A stretch of 64,000 nt of DNA from Malus domestica (Eukaryota > Streptophyta > Magnoliopsida > Rosales > Rosaceae). The notes beneath the pieces are model-generated. The model saw only the letters and a list, made by a program, of their open reading frames with translations, did no database searches and was not told the DNA's origin. Below are positions 11,263 through 21,800 of the stretch, piece after piece. How positions within the stretch are numbered: position 1 is the first letter of the stretch; each line of letters begins with the position of its first letter. The position numbers and the translations under genes are program-made. The stretch lies in contig NC_091667.1 in assembly GCF_042453785.1 (NCBI RefSeq), positions 14,536,001 to 14,600,000 on the forward strand, in the 5' to 3' direction.

Positions 11263-11755
11263 ACAATCGGGTTGTGGGCTAAGGTCTAGCGCCTAGGCAG
11301 CTAGATGGGGTTTAGGCAGGCTAGGCGGATTTAATTAAATCTACTATATTTTGTGTATCTGTTATACTTAAAATATATATGATTTCATCATAAACTAGAA
11401 AATGGAATGACATATATATTATAAGCTATTGGAACATAATGAAAAACATGGGGAACAAATATATAATGTGTATTCCTTTAATTATTCAACAAGTCTCTTA
11501 CAATTTATTAAAAAAATAAAATGCAAAATAAAAGTTATCTATTTTTTGTCTAAGTGAGTTGCAACCTAGGCAGGTGTCTAGGTGGGTATGGGTGGGCTAG
11601 GTAGGTGCCTAGGCAGTCTAGGTGGGGGCCTCAGTAGGTCTAAGCGTCATTTCTTAATTTTCAAACACCTAGGCATTAATCGAGGCGATGGCCAACCGCC
11701 TAACGCCTAGGCAGGGCCTAAGCGGCGTTAGGTGGGGATTTTTAAAACAGTGGTT
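11263..11755. repeat. CCTAGG-rich foldback-like repeat
   Basis: Both ends are dense in CTAGGCAGG/CCTAGGC words (11280-11335 and 11565-11740) around an AT-rich centre. The right edge, GGGGATTTTTAAAACAGTGG, looks like the terminus of a plant MITE or hAT-like repeat. No TSD was identified. Confidence 0.45.
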
Positions 11756-11999
11756 TTTAGTTTTGAGCTACCTTTTGTGTTATTTATTAAAACTCTAGCC
11801 ACAAAACTATGTTCATGCATTAAACACCTAATCATTGAATAATAGGGTTGCATTGTTCTTCGTGGTTTTGTTTTAATTTTGTGGTCAAGTTCTTTAAGTT
11901 TCAAATCTTTAAACTGACCCTTTTTTGGATTCTCGTCAATTTCTTCTTTCAACGGTTTGACCGGAGAAACTGACTGGTCGTTGGATCCATATTTGATTT

Positions 12000-12330
12000 G
12001 ATCATTATCATCATATCATTTGTATTCGTTGGTGGTGATCTCGATGCCACAAGGTAAAGAGTTCAGGAGAAGTTGTCATCTTGTGAAAACTGCAGGCGAC
12101 ACCATTTCAATGCTACAAGGTGATGAGCTCAAGAGTAACTACCACTTCATGAAGATCGAAGAAGTCCATCTCGTGTAAGGCAAGGTTGCACAAAGGTATA
12201 AGCTACTTCATAGATTATGATCTAGGATTTGAGCCTATGTGGAAACATTATGGAGAGTCCTCGATTTTTAACCCAGATGTGGGTTTTTTTGGCCAAAAAT
12301 TTCTTGCATTTCTTGTCTCTTAAACTTGTC
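12000..12330 (+). repeat. LTR-like sequence of a copia-type element
   Basis: The segment from AAGGTTGCACAAA through GTCCTCGATTTTTAACCCAG and GTGGGTTTTTTTGGCC matches, in opposite orientation, the sequence at the right edge of the window (63845-64000). It looks like the R-U5 part of an LTR. Nothing coding is seen from 12330 to 12800. Confidence 0.5.
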
Positions 12331-12799
12331 TACATATCTTACTTACTTGCATATGTTTCATGCATCTTATGAGTTGTTCCTTCATATGCGTTACTAAGTT
12401 TACACTACATACAATGAGTAATGAACTGAATTGTTGTTTACTAGTTTAACTTGTAGTGAACTAAGTTTGATTTGTAGATTTACATTTGATTCACTGACGG
12501 AATCTGTACTTAGTTGACTAGTGAGTTTGACTAGTCAATCCAGCATAATTTGATTCATAATTGCTTTGTCAATGATGTTTACATAATGAACTGATATGTA
12601 TATAGGTTCAAGTTTAGGAATCATTATTGTGAAATTAATCTGGGCAGACTCTGATTAGTTGTATGTATTGGTCAGGTAGGATTTGTTCTTGCAATTGTTC
12701 CTTATATCACTGATTAACTTGTAACTAGTTGACTAGCTCATTTGAATAGTCTATTGTGCAAAGTTAAATTTTATTTACGGAATATTCCGCCTAGTACCA

Positions 12800-13425
12800 A
12801 TTTCAACACCATTAGTAACATATGTGCTTGGAGACTTCAACTTAATGACACAAGAAGATGATCATTCACTTGAGCCATTTCCAATCTCAGTGATACTCGC
12901 ACCTTCATTTGTATTTGACCACGACATAGAAATGTGGACAGTCTCCATGATTTTCCAATTTAACATTGCTCATTCATCAAAGATATCACTTCTAGAGACA
13001 ATGATCTTGTTACTCTTCAGATCCAAAACTCTATAGCCCTTCTCTCTTGTCTCATACCCAACAAACACAACCTTTGGTCTGTCTCATCTAGCTTTTGCCT
13101 CTGTTGAGTTGGAATATGAGTAAAGCATACAGAACCAAACATTTTGAGATGTTTTACTCCTGGTTTCCTTCCACTGAACTCTTCAAAGGAAGTCACCTAT
13201 TTAAGAGATAGAAAGCTATGCGCATTGCTTCACCCCAGAATTTGATAGGTAATCTCTTTTCATAAAGCATGGTTCTTGCCATTTCTACAATAATACGATT
13301 CTTCCTCTCAGCAATGCCATTTTTTGGGGGAGTAAGCCACAGTTAATTTTTTTTTTCCAATACCAACATCCTCACAAAACTTCTCAAACTCCAATTAAGT
13401 ATATTCACCTCCTCTGACTGTCATG
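12800..13425 (-). pseudogene. Second copia fragment (integrase C-terminal part)
   Basis: Read on the minus strand, 13225-13340 encodes degraded NGIAERKNRIIVEMARTML and YEKRLPIKFWGEAMRIAFY, the conserved integrase tail of copia elements. Further pieces lie at 12820-13225 (KVFGSVCFTHIP-like and VGYETREKGYRVLD-like). Several stops and indels make it a relic. It is a different element from the one at 6440-11262. Confidence 0.75.
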
Positions 13426-13638
13426 TATCAGAAGAGAAAGAATCCTACTCCCATTGCATCACCATCAATGGTACCGCTACCATCCACCCCATTTTCATGA
13501 CAATCACCTTACCACAATATATATATCGCTATCATACCGTATCACGTATTCTAATGCATTTGATAGACAATAAAACGTTCAAGTGTCTATTTTAGTGTCC
13601 GTTTATTGTCACTTTAGTAAAAAAAAAAAAATCATGTT

Positions 13639-13975
13639 TGTTTGTACCATACTTAGGGCCTCCGTATTTAGATCTCGTATAAATACTCGGGGGACTCAAA
13701 TGTAATTATGTAATAAATGAATGGGCAAATATGTAAAAAGGGGAGGAGCCCTTATTCTATAAAAGGGCATCCTCATCCTCACAAACCCTAAGCCTATCCT
13801 ATCTAGAGCAAAGCTTTCACACTCTCTCCCTCATGAATACTCTCAGAGAAATACAATCAGTGGACGTAGCCCAAACCTTGGAATGAACCACGATACATCT
13901 TGTGTTATTTATATTTCTTGCAGATTCACGGTCGGATTTACGTTGTTCCAAGACTTCCGGTTTTGTGCATCAACA
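13639..13975 (+). repeat. 5' LTR of the non-autonomous element
   Basis: 337 bases. It contains a promoter-like CCCTTATTCTATAAAAGGGC near 13750 and a R/U5-like tail with GTGGACGTAGCC...GGAATGAACCACGATACATC. Nearly collinear with the right LTR. Confidence 0.9.
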
Positions 13976-14603
13976 TTTGGCGTCGTCTGTGGGAATCGAC
14001 ACAAAAAACTATGTCGGTTCTCTTTCATTTTTTTCACCTCCATCGTGAATCTGCAAAATCACAAAAAACCCAGAAACAAAAAAGATCCAAATCTCAAACA
14101 CTCATCAGCTCTCTCTCTATATCTCTATTGTGTGGCAGAAATTCAGAGAATCTTTTAGCAAAAAAAGAATTCTCGCGCTGAGACTTGCGGTAGTTTTCTC
14201 CATTCTGCTCTCTCTGATCTTCCTATGCCCCTGCCATTGCAAAAAAAAACAAAAAACAAAAAGACAGCCTCACCGCCACCATCGCTACCAGAAATCGTTA
14301 AATTAGATATTGAATAGCAACTGTCGATCAGGAGGCGGTTAATCATCATGAGTTATGAAGGTCCGACCTAATCAGACGGTCGACAACTCGTCAACCACGC
14401 ACCAGCAACGTCAGTGCCATACAACAGTAGCTAGTCAGAAAAAGCCTCCTGCTTCTTTCATCCCCGTGAGCTGTGACTGTTTATGTATGATCTTTTTCTT
14501 TTTCCTTGTTCGTTTTGTTTGGCAGCAACGGCGGAACCACAGAGAAAGAGGCGAACAACTATAAACCCAATACGACACTGTATCGGCAGTCTCAGATCTA
14601 ATA

Positions 14604-14849
14604 ATGGTTTTCTCACATAGGGAGGGAGAAAGAGAGAGAATTAGCGGGAGAGGCGGTGGAGGAGTGGCCAACAATGGCAAGGGCAATACTGGGATTTCTG
14701 GCATATCGGTGGGATCTCGGAAGATGGTACAGAGCTTGAAGGAGATTGTGAATAACTGCATTGAGAAACCCAATCTTATTCGTAATTTTGATACATTCAT
14801 CCAAAGTAGTCACAATCCCAAATGGCCACCTATGTTCTTCATGGCCTAG
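14604..14849 (+). pseudogene. Captured fragment resembling GBF-interacting protein 1-like first exon
   Basis: The open frame contains NNGKGNTGISGI followed by SRKMVQSLKEIVN. To my knowledge this matches the start of the DUF1296 domain of plant GBF-interacting protein 1-like proteins, where the sequence continues with a C.E.EIYA.L segment. Here similarity ends at about 14755, at the place where the host gene would be expected to have an exon end. A GA-rich leader (14625-14645) precedes it, but the expected start codon is lost. It is a non-functional passenger of the retroelement. Confidence 0.6.
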
Positions 14850-15130
14850 GAAACCCACCACCACTACCATTCACACTCTCCAACTGCAGTTCAAGTTCTC
14901 AGAAATGGAGAGCCAAAGTTTCATTCTTTCTTGCATTTTTGAACAAACGCAAAGACACTCAGCCTATCAAGGACGAGCTTCTTGATGCCATTGCTCCGCT
15001 CGATCGAGGCGCTGATGCCACTCCAAAGGACCAGCAAACTGTTGATCAGACTGCACGTAAACTTGAAGCAGTTAACCCAACAACGAAACCACTCAAATCT
15101 GATTTACTCAATGGAAAATGGGAGCGTTGA
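14822..15130 (+). pseudogene. Captured first exon of a plastid-lipid-associated protein (fibrillin)
   Basis: From the ATG the frame reads a Ser-rich plastid-targeting-like start. It then gives [31 protein letters not shown] and [11 protein letters not shown], the N-terminal conserved block of PAP/fibrillin proteins (PAP4/5-like). In the family NGKWE is followed by LIYTTS; here the frame leaves the homology after GKWE and stops two codons later (15128-15130). No later exon of that gene is seen. The fragment is about 100 codons and still open, so capture may be fairly recent or the frame maintained by chance. Confidence 0.75.
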
Positions 15131-16120
15131 TCTCGAGGTTGAAGGTTCATCCAACGTCGGGGGAAGAGGATCCTGAAGCAGAAGTTGATCTCGTGTCTCT
15201 GATCTGCACATCTCTGATCTACATATATGAAGCAGGTGTAACATATATCCTCTCCCTCCGTCCGAGTCTGACCCATCCAACGGGTCAACCCGACTCAAAT
15301 ACCGAATCTACGCCATATCTCTGATCTGCACGCCTTCAGAAACTCTTGCTCAGAGCTCCTCAACTCCCAGATTCTCCGATCCAGTTCACGTCGCCAAGCT
15401 TCACACAATTTAAACGACGTAGCTTTTGGATCATACAATCAATCCCAAGTTGCTTTTCAGATGGACCTATATCATGGACCTGAGGTTCAATCTCGTGGTG
15501 GACAGAGAAAGCTGATGAAAGAAGATAAAAAAAATTTATCTGACGAATTAATGTGTCCACCACCAACTAAAAAAGAAAGAGATACCATCATAAAAAAAAA
15601 GGCAAAAACAATCATCCACTAGCAGTGGCACGGGTACCACCAACGAGTCCTCCATGAACTCCAACCATGCGCTCACCTGTTATATATATTATGTCCATTG
15701 CAATTATTTGTTGCAACTATGCAAAGCTTGCATGTGCCCATATCTGAACAACATTCTTGCCTTCCTGCTTCAAGGAACATTTACTTTACAGGGTGGTAGC
15801 CATGTGAAATCACTTTCTGAAGGCCCAGAGGATATGTCTACTTGAGCAAAGAAACGCAGTGGGAAACAGAAACAAAAGCAAAAGCAAAGCAGAAACGGAA
15901 GGAGAAAGCCAAAAAAAAAAGAAGCAAGGAGTAAACACCCCACCATAATGATGTGATTTACTTTTCTTATTTTTATGATGTATTTTTCCTATTTTTCGAA
16001 GACATCTGTATAAACCCCATCAGAGGGTAATAGTAATAAGTAAAAAAAAAAAGGCAAAGGCCAAAATAAATGGGATGGAATGTTGTGTAGAGGGTGAAAG
16101 CCCATAAGCCCAAAATAGAT
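15131..16120 (+). other. Further interior of the LARD-like element, origin unknown
   Basis: Exon-like sequence without a continuous frame. Short conceptual frames near 15400-15570 and 15780-15930 (the latter Lys/Gln-rich) look like pieces of cellular genes, but I cannot name them. Confidence 0.35.
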
Positions 16121-16121
16121 C

Positions 16122-16340
16122 TAACCAGGTGATCAAAAGTACGGCCAGTACTCCAAAACTATTCGGCAACCTGCCGCTATTACCACCAACCAGGTGATCA
16201 AAAGTACACCCAGTACTTCACAATTATTCGGCAACCTACCGCTATTACCACCAACCAGGTGATCAAAAGCATGCCTAGTACTCCAAAACTATTCAGCAAC
16301 CTGCTACTATTATCACCAACCAGGTGATCAAAAGTACGTC
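16122..16340 (+). repeat. Tandem array, unit about 63-66 bases
   Basis: Three to four copies of a unit containing CAGGTGATCAAAAGTACG, AGTACTCCAAAACTATTC and GGCAACCTGCCGCTATTACC. It lies inside the LARD-like element. Confidence 0.85.
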
Positions 16341-16344
16341 TAGT

Positions 16345-16562
16345 ACTCCCAAATCATACATAAGCATTACTTATGTCAATCATACATAAACATTCATGAA
16401 CGTCACTCATTCAATCATACATAAACATTCATGAGCATCACTTATGTCAACATTCATGAGCATCACTCATGTCAACATTCATAAGCACCACTCATGTCAA
16501 CATCTGTGAGCATCACTCATGTCAATCAACATAAACATTCATGAGCATCACTCATGTCAATC
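16345..16562 (+). repeat. Tandem array of CATTCATGAGCATCACTCATGTCAA-like units
   Basis: About seven diverged copies of a unit of 25-37 bases built on CATTCATGAGCATCACTCATG. It follows directly on the previous array. Confidence 0.8.
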
Positions 16563-16815
16563 AGCTTCAAAAGCTTCATTTACAGATCTTTAGCTTCAAA
16601 AGCTTCATTTACAAAGCTCCAGCTTCAAAAGCTTCATTTACAAAAGCTCTAGCTTCAAAAGCTTCATTTACAGAGCTCTAGCTTCGAAAGCTTCATTTAC
16701 AAAAAGCTCTATCTTCAAAAGCTTCATTTACAGAGCTCCAGCTTCAAAGCTTCACTTGCAAAGCTTCACTTGCAAAGCTTCACCTGCAAAGCTTTACCTA
16801 CAAAGCTTCAGTGCA
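16562..16815 (+). repeat. Tandem array of AGCTTCAAAAGCTTCATTTACA units
   Basis: About seven copies of a 28-31-base unit, then shorter 14-base copies (AAGCTTCACTTGCA). Each unit holds an AGCTTNNAAAGCTT palindrome. Confidence 0.85.
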
Positions 16816-16959
16816 AGGTATACAAATACCACATCCGAACAACTGCCACTTTGGGCCATACACGGATTTAATTTGAAGTCTCTAGCCAACATACTCTATT
16901 GACCGAAGACTTGGGGGACTACATTATGTACCATATATTGGGCCTCATAAAAAATACTT

Positions 16960-17215
16960 GGGGGACTTAGCCCATTATTTATGTACTGAGGAGCGAGCCC
17001 TTATTCTATAAAAGGGACTCCCTCACTTTCATGAGAGAGCACTCATCACTTATGTATTGATGAGCGATCCCTTATTCTATAAAAGGGACTCCCTTACCAC
17101 CATTAGAGAGCATCGCCGCCTACTGAGCAACCACCTCGTCGCGAGCATCAACTCTGGCCCGTATTTATGTATTGAGGAGCGAGCCCTTATTCTATAAAAG
17201 GGACTCCCTCACTTT
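16960..17215 (+). repeat. Three repeats containing a TATA-like CTATAAAAGGGACTCCCT
   Basis: Segments near 16978-17030, 17048-17100 and 17163-17215 each read TATGTA(C/T)TGA.GAGCGA.CCCTTATTCTATAAAAGGGACTCCC. The core CCCTTATTCTATAAAAGGG is also in the LTR (13750). The promoter-like motif thus occurs three extra times upstream of the 3' LTR. Confidence 0.8.
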
Positions 17216-17431
17216 TAAATGTCGTAAGCCGAGCCAACCAAGGCAACATAAGCTATAAGCCGAGCAGTCTCGCAACATATGCTACTTCTAATTGAGCATC
17301 ATTTCAGATTGAGCACCGCCTCATACCGAGTATTCAGGTGAAGACGACATCTAGTTACTTCGGCCCATACATGGACTGAATTTCAAGTCTCCAGCCAAAA
17401 GACTCTATTGACTGAAGACTTAGGGGACTAC

Positions 17432-17758
17432 TGTTTGTACCATACTTAGGGCCTCCGTATTTAGATCTCGTATAAATACTCGAGGGACTCAAATGTAATT
17501 ATGTAATAAAGAAATGGGCAAATATGTAAAAAGAGGAGGAGCCCTTATTCTATAAAATGGCCTCCTCACCCTCACAACCCCTAAGCCTCTCCTATCTAGA
17601 GCAAAGCTCTCACACTCTCTTCCTCACAAATACTCTTAGAGAAATACAATCAGTGTGGACGTAGCCCAAACCTTGGGGTGAACCACGATACATCTTGTGT
17701 TATTTACATTTCTTGCAGATTCACATTGTTCCAAGACCTCCGGTTTTGTGCATCAACA
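17432..17758 (+). repeat. 3' LTR of the non-autonomous element
   Basis: 327 bases, nearly collinear with 13639-13975 apart from substitutions and a short deletion before ATTGTTCCAAGACC. Its end is followed by the ATGTT duplication. Confidence 0.9.
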
Positions 17759-18000
17759 ATGTTCAATTGACATATTTTTTTTATTGCCTTTTTATCATCT
17801 ATAGAGTACCATTTTCTTACCATTTTTTAAATACAAAGACATCTTTACAGTGTTAAAGCATCTCCAAATGAGATGTCAAAATCCTAGGTGGAATGTCACT
17901 GTTCATATTTGACATCAAAAGTCTCTCCAACCAAAGTGTTAGTTGTTGACTGGATTTGAAGACCTTGTAATTTGGAGTCAAATTTGATATTAATGTCAAA

Positions 18001-18522
18001 GGAAACTTTTTGAAATATCATGTAAACTTATATGCATTTTTCAATTTGTTATATAAATTGAAATTTTAAGCAATTTGTCATATCAACTTTTCGAAATTAT
18101 TAATTTGTCATCTGACCTTAACACCATTATATTTTCCATCCAATATAAATCATGTACCTCGCACATGACTTGTGTTCAGGATTATTTTAGTCATTTTATA
18201 GCATCCTTTCACAAGTTTTTTTACTTTTCCTTAGTACAAAGCAACCCCTTCTATGGCTTAGAAACCCTAGAGTTTTTTGTCGAATACAACTTAATAAAAG
18301 GGAAGTGAAGTGTTAGAATAACCCAAATAACCCTAAACACAAGTCATGTGCGAGGCACATGTTACACATGACTTATATTGGATGAAAAACTTAACGGAGT
18401 TAAGATAAGATGACAAATTAATGATTTCAGAAAGTTGGTATGACACATTGCTTAAAATTTTAATTTATATGACAAATTGAAAATTGTGTACAAGTTTATA
18501 TGACATTTCAAAAAATTTCCCT
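18001..18522. mobile_element. MITE with long inverted repeats and a 9-bp TSD
   Basis: The left half (GGAAACTTTTTGAAATATCATG...) and right half (...TATGACATTTCAAAAAATTTCCC) are inverted copies of more than 200 bases. The 9-bp AATGTCAAA flanks both sides (17992-18000, 18523-18531). Nine-base duplications are typical of Mutator-like elements. No transposase. Confidence 0.85.
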
Positions 18523-18864
18523 AATGTCAAATTTATTTTTAATTCATTTTAATGGTGAGTCCCATATTCCACTAATATTTTAACCAATAAATTTTTATTT
18601 CAACATTTTTTAATAACAACCATTTAAAAGTCTATTAAAAAATAACTTTTGACAATAAATACAAAATTTAACATAAATCTCCAGATCACTACATCAGCTC
18701 AACTATAATCTTAGAAAATAAATTAGTCACGAATTTATCATTCGTGAAATTTGAAATTAAATTGTAGTGGCCTTTGTGTAACTTCACTAACTTTGCCGTG
18801 CGTATTCATAGAGCGAATAGCGTTTCTCTACTTTGAAAAGCTCCCTCTGCTTCTACGTTACAGA

Positions 18865-21800
18865 ATGGAAGTGGGAAGGTTACCAATCTCAGCATCTCTG
18901 AGAGGCAAACTGATATCAGCAGGCTACACCACTTTCGCTTCCCTCTCGTCTCTCTCCCCCTCCGACCTTGCTCGAGGTAATCCCTCTCTCCGCTGTAAAA
19001 TTTCCGTAATTTTTTCAGTTGGGTTTGCCTTGTGGGCGTGCCCGCCGAGTGTTCGACGTAATTACTCTTTGAGTTCTTAGCGCAATACTGCTTCATACTT
19101 TCTAGAGATTTTTCCAAGTACCGCTCTCCGCATGTCATAATATAAGTTGAGGAGATGATATATTTTTCTATTACACGGCCAGCGGTGGATGTAAGAAAAA
19201 ATATTTGGATCTTCACAAACATTTCTTAGAGACATAATAACCTTAAAAGTTAAATCATAGTTCTATTATCATAACTTATGGAACAGATAACAATACAAGT
19301 TACAAATTATAATAGTCTATGACGAGTTTCAATATTTTGAAAACGTTCCATTATAGCTTCATTATCAAAGAAAGAAAAAACGTTGCTCTCAATATAAACC
19401 ATCATGCAATCACTCAACTATTGATCTCCCATTTGGTTACGCAATGGACTTTTCACAATATTTATGACAGAAAAGACTCTCCACTAAAACAGTAACAACC
19501 GAAAAAAACCAAAGCAATGTAATTAGCATTTCACATTATCACTATTTTTTTATTTCGGCTGTTGGTTTTTATTTTATTTTATTAAACTATCTTGGCCTAA
19601 AATGACGTCATTTTGGTCTAGTAATATTTTAAAAAATATAATAAGAAGAGCACTTTTCTTTCAGTATTTTATCAAACAGTTGGAGGGCATGTATGAAGCT
19701 AACTCCAATCTTCAAAGGGGCAGCACCCAAGTTATCCGTGGGCAGGAGTTCGGGGTCAGCTGGTCCCCCTTGCACCTTAGTCCATCCGCCACTGCACATG
19801 GCATGTGGAGTACCCGCTTAATTACCATGCACTTTGAAAAATTTCTCGATACTTTCGAGTTTCCATTTTGAAAGGGATATTCTTTGTTGTTATATGGAAT
19901 GAACCAGTAGGAGTTCAAAGGTTCTTATGAAACAGTGCAGATGGGTCTAAATCCTACAACCCAGCGCAATGACATTCTAGGATTGCTATCATATAGCCGA
20001 CCCCACTTAGTGGGATAAGGTTTTGTTGTTGTTGTTGTTGTATATGGGTTGAATTGGTTCTGGGTGTCACCACATTTAACAATGTAGTTTTGCAGATTTT
20101 TCTCTATGATTGCGTTATAAAGCTTAGTTTGACAATGGATTTTGTGTTACTTTTCTAATAAGCAGTATGTCATATATATATTTTTTGGCCCTTTTTGTTT
20201 TTTTGATTAAGTTTTGAGATGTGATGCTTGAAGTTTTCTAGCATTCTTTGTTGTTGAACAGATCTGAAAATTCCAGAGAGTGAAGCTCTTGAAATCCTGA
20301 AGGCTGCATCACTCGATTGTGGGTTGGACAAACTAGATAAAAGTAATGTTATTGTCAATGGTAATTGTTCCTTTCACCTAGATACACGTGTTAAATGTTC
20401 TTTTTCAAGATTGTTAAGCGGGAATATACAATTATACAATTAAACAAAGATTTGGCTAATCCTTCATCCAAATCGACAGTTTGACAAATATAACATGTCA
20501 TATAAAATGCTGTATACTAACTTCTCCATAAACAAGCTTTTCAGGTTTTTTTTTTTTTTTTTTTGGTTCCAAAGTTAAGTGGAATGTCTTTATCCTTTTG
20601 GTCTCCTTTACTGGCCTCATGGCTTCGGTAGGAAGCTCACAAGAGCCAATAAATTGACTTAACTGGTATCATTAACTACAGCTAAGAAGTTGGAGTTGGA
20701 GACACTATCTTTTTCTGTAATCAGTGCCTTAAGCCCCATTGTTTAGGGCAATCATATGGTTCTTCCTGTATGATTCCCATGCGGGCAATGTATGATACAT
20801 TGCACAAGACATGCACTTGTTAAATCTGTCAGCTAAATGTTATTTTGTCACCTATGGTTGATAACTGTTTTAGCCATGAAATTGATGTAACTTCTACTTC
20901 CATACAGTAACCCTTAGTTAAGACAGGTCTGACAATTACTGGTTTCCTTCTTGCATACCATCACTGAGTCATAATACTTTGATTACTTGTCATTTCTTCT
21001 CCATTTTTGTTATATTTTTTTTAGATCACGAGTGCAGCAATAATCACCGTGACCTTAGTCTTCATGTAACTATTTTGTGCTTTTGAATTTGTCTGTGTTT
21101 GTTTCTGCAACTTCAATCATTAATATTTACAGTACAACTTTTGGTTTCTATCTTAGTTTTTGGAACATTTACTTGAACATAAATCTTATGCCACCATTTT
21201 TGTATATTTTAAAAACTGAAGTTCACAAATCAACTTTGTTCTGTCCCTTTTAGGTGCACAAACTGCTTGGGAATTGCTCCATGAAGAGCAGTCATTTCCA
21301 CGCATCATTACTTCTTCTTCTGATCTAGATAACATCCTCGGTGGGGGAATTAATTGCAAAGAAGTTACTGAAATTGGTTTGCTATTTTCTTACCCTACTT
21401 TGGTGTAATGCGTACGATACGGATGTCCATTTGTATGCCATCCATTTGTATGCTTTTGTCTACATTCCATATCTATAAGCAGTGAGCAACAAACTGTAGC
21501 GAACTTTTATTTGGCCCGGAACTGATTTATTGTATTTTCTTTTTTTCTTTGAAATAAATAGGTGGGCTACCGGGAATTGGTAAAACACAGATGGGGTACA
21601 TGCTTTCTTCACTCTAATTTTTCATTTCTGTTCATTTCGTTAGTTTTCAAGGGAATTGAATGCATACTTTGCTTTCTAGGATTCAACTTGCCGTGAATGT
21701 GCAAATTCCAGTTGATTTGGGTGGCCTAGGTGGAAAGGCAGTATATGTCGGTCAGTGTCAACTTTTTGCTGTCTTTATTCTGTGTTTGACAACAATTTCC

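Larger units (their letters stand above)
13639..17758 (+). mobile_element. Complete non-autonomous LTR retroelement (LARD-like) carrying host gene pieces
   Basis: LTRs 13639-13975 and 17432-17758 begin TGTTTGTACCATAC and end GCATCAACA. The element is flanked by the perfect 5-bp duplication ATGTT (13634-13638 and 17759-17763). After the left LTR, TTTGGCGTCGTCTGTGGGAA (13976 on) resembles the TGGCGCCGT-type primer site. A purine tract (GACTTAGGGGACTAC) precedes the right LTR. The 3.4-kb interior encodes no gag, protease, RT or integrase, so an autonomous relative must supply them. Instead it holds fragments resembling host genes (14650-14800, 14822-15130), followed by three blocks of tandem repeats. 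Confidence 0.9.

Noticed and set aside
13900..14181. ORFs across the LTR/interior border of the LARD-like element
   Set aside because: They overlap the LTR end and the primer-binding site and show no gag-like motif.
16122..16815. CRISPR-like regular repeats
   Set aside because: The units are head-to-tail with no unique spacers, lie inside an LTR element, and the genome is a plant nuclear one.
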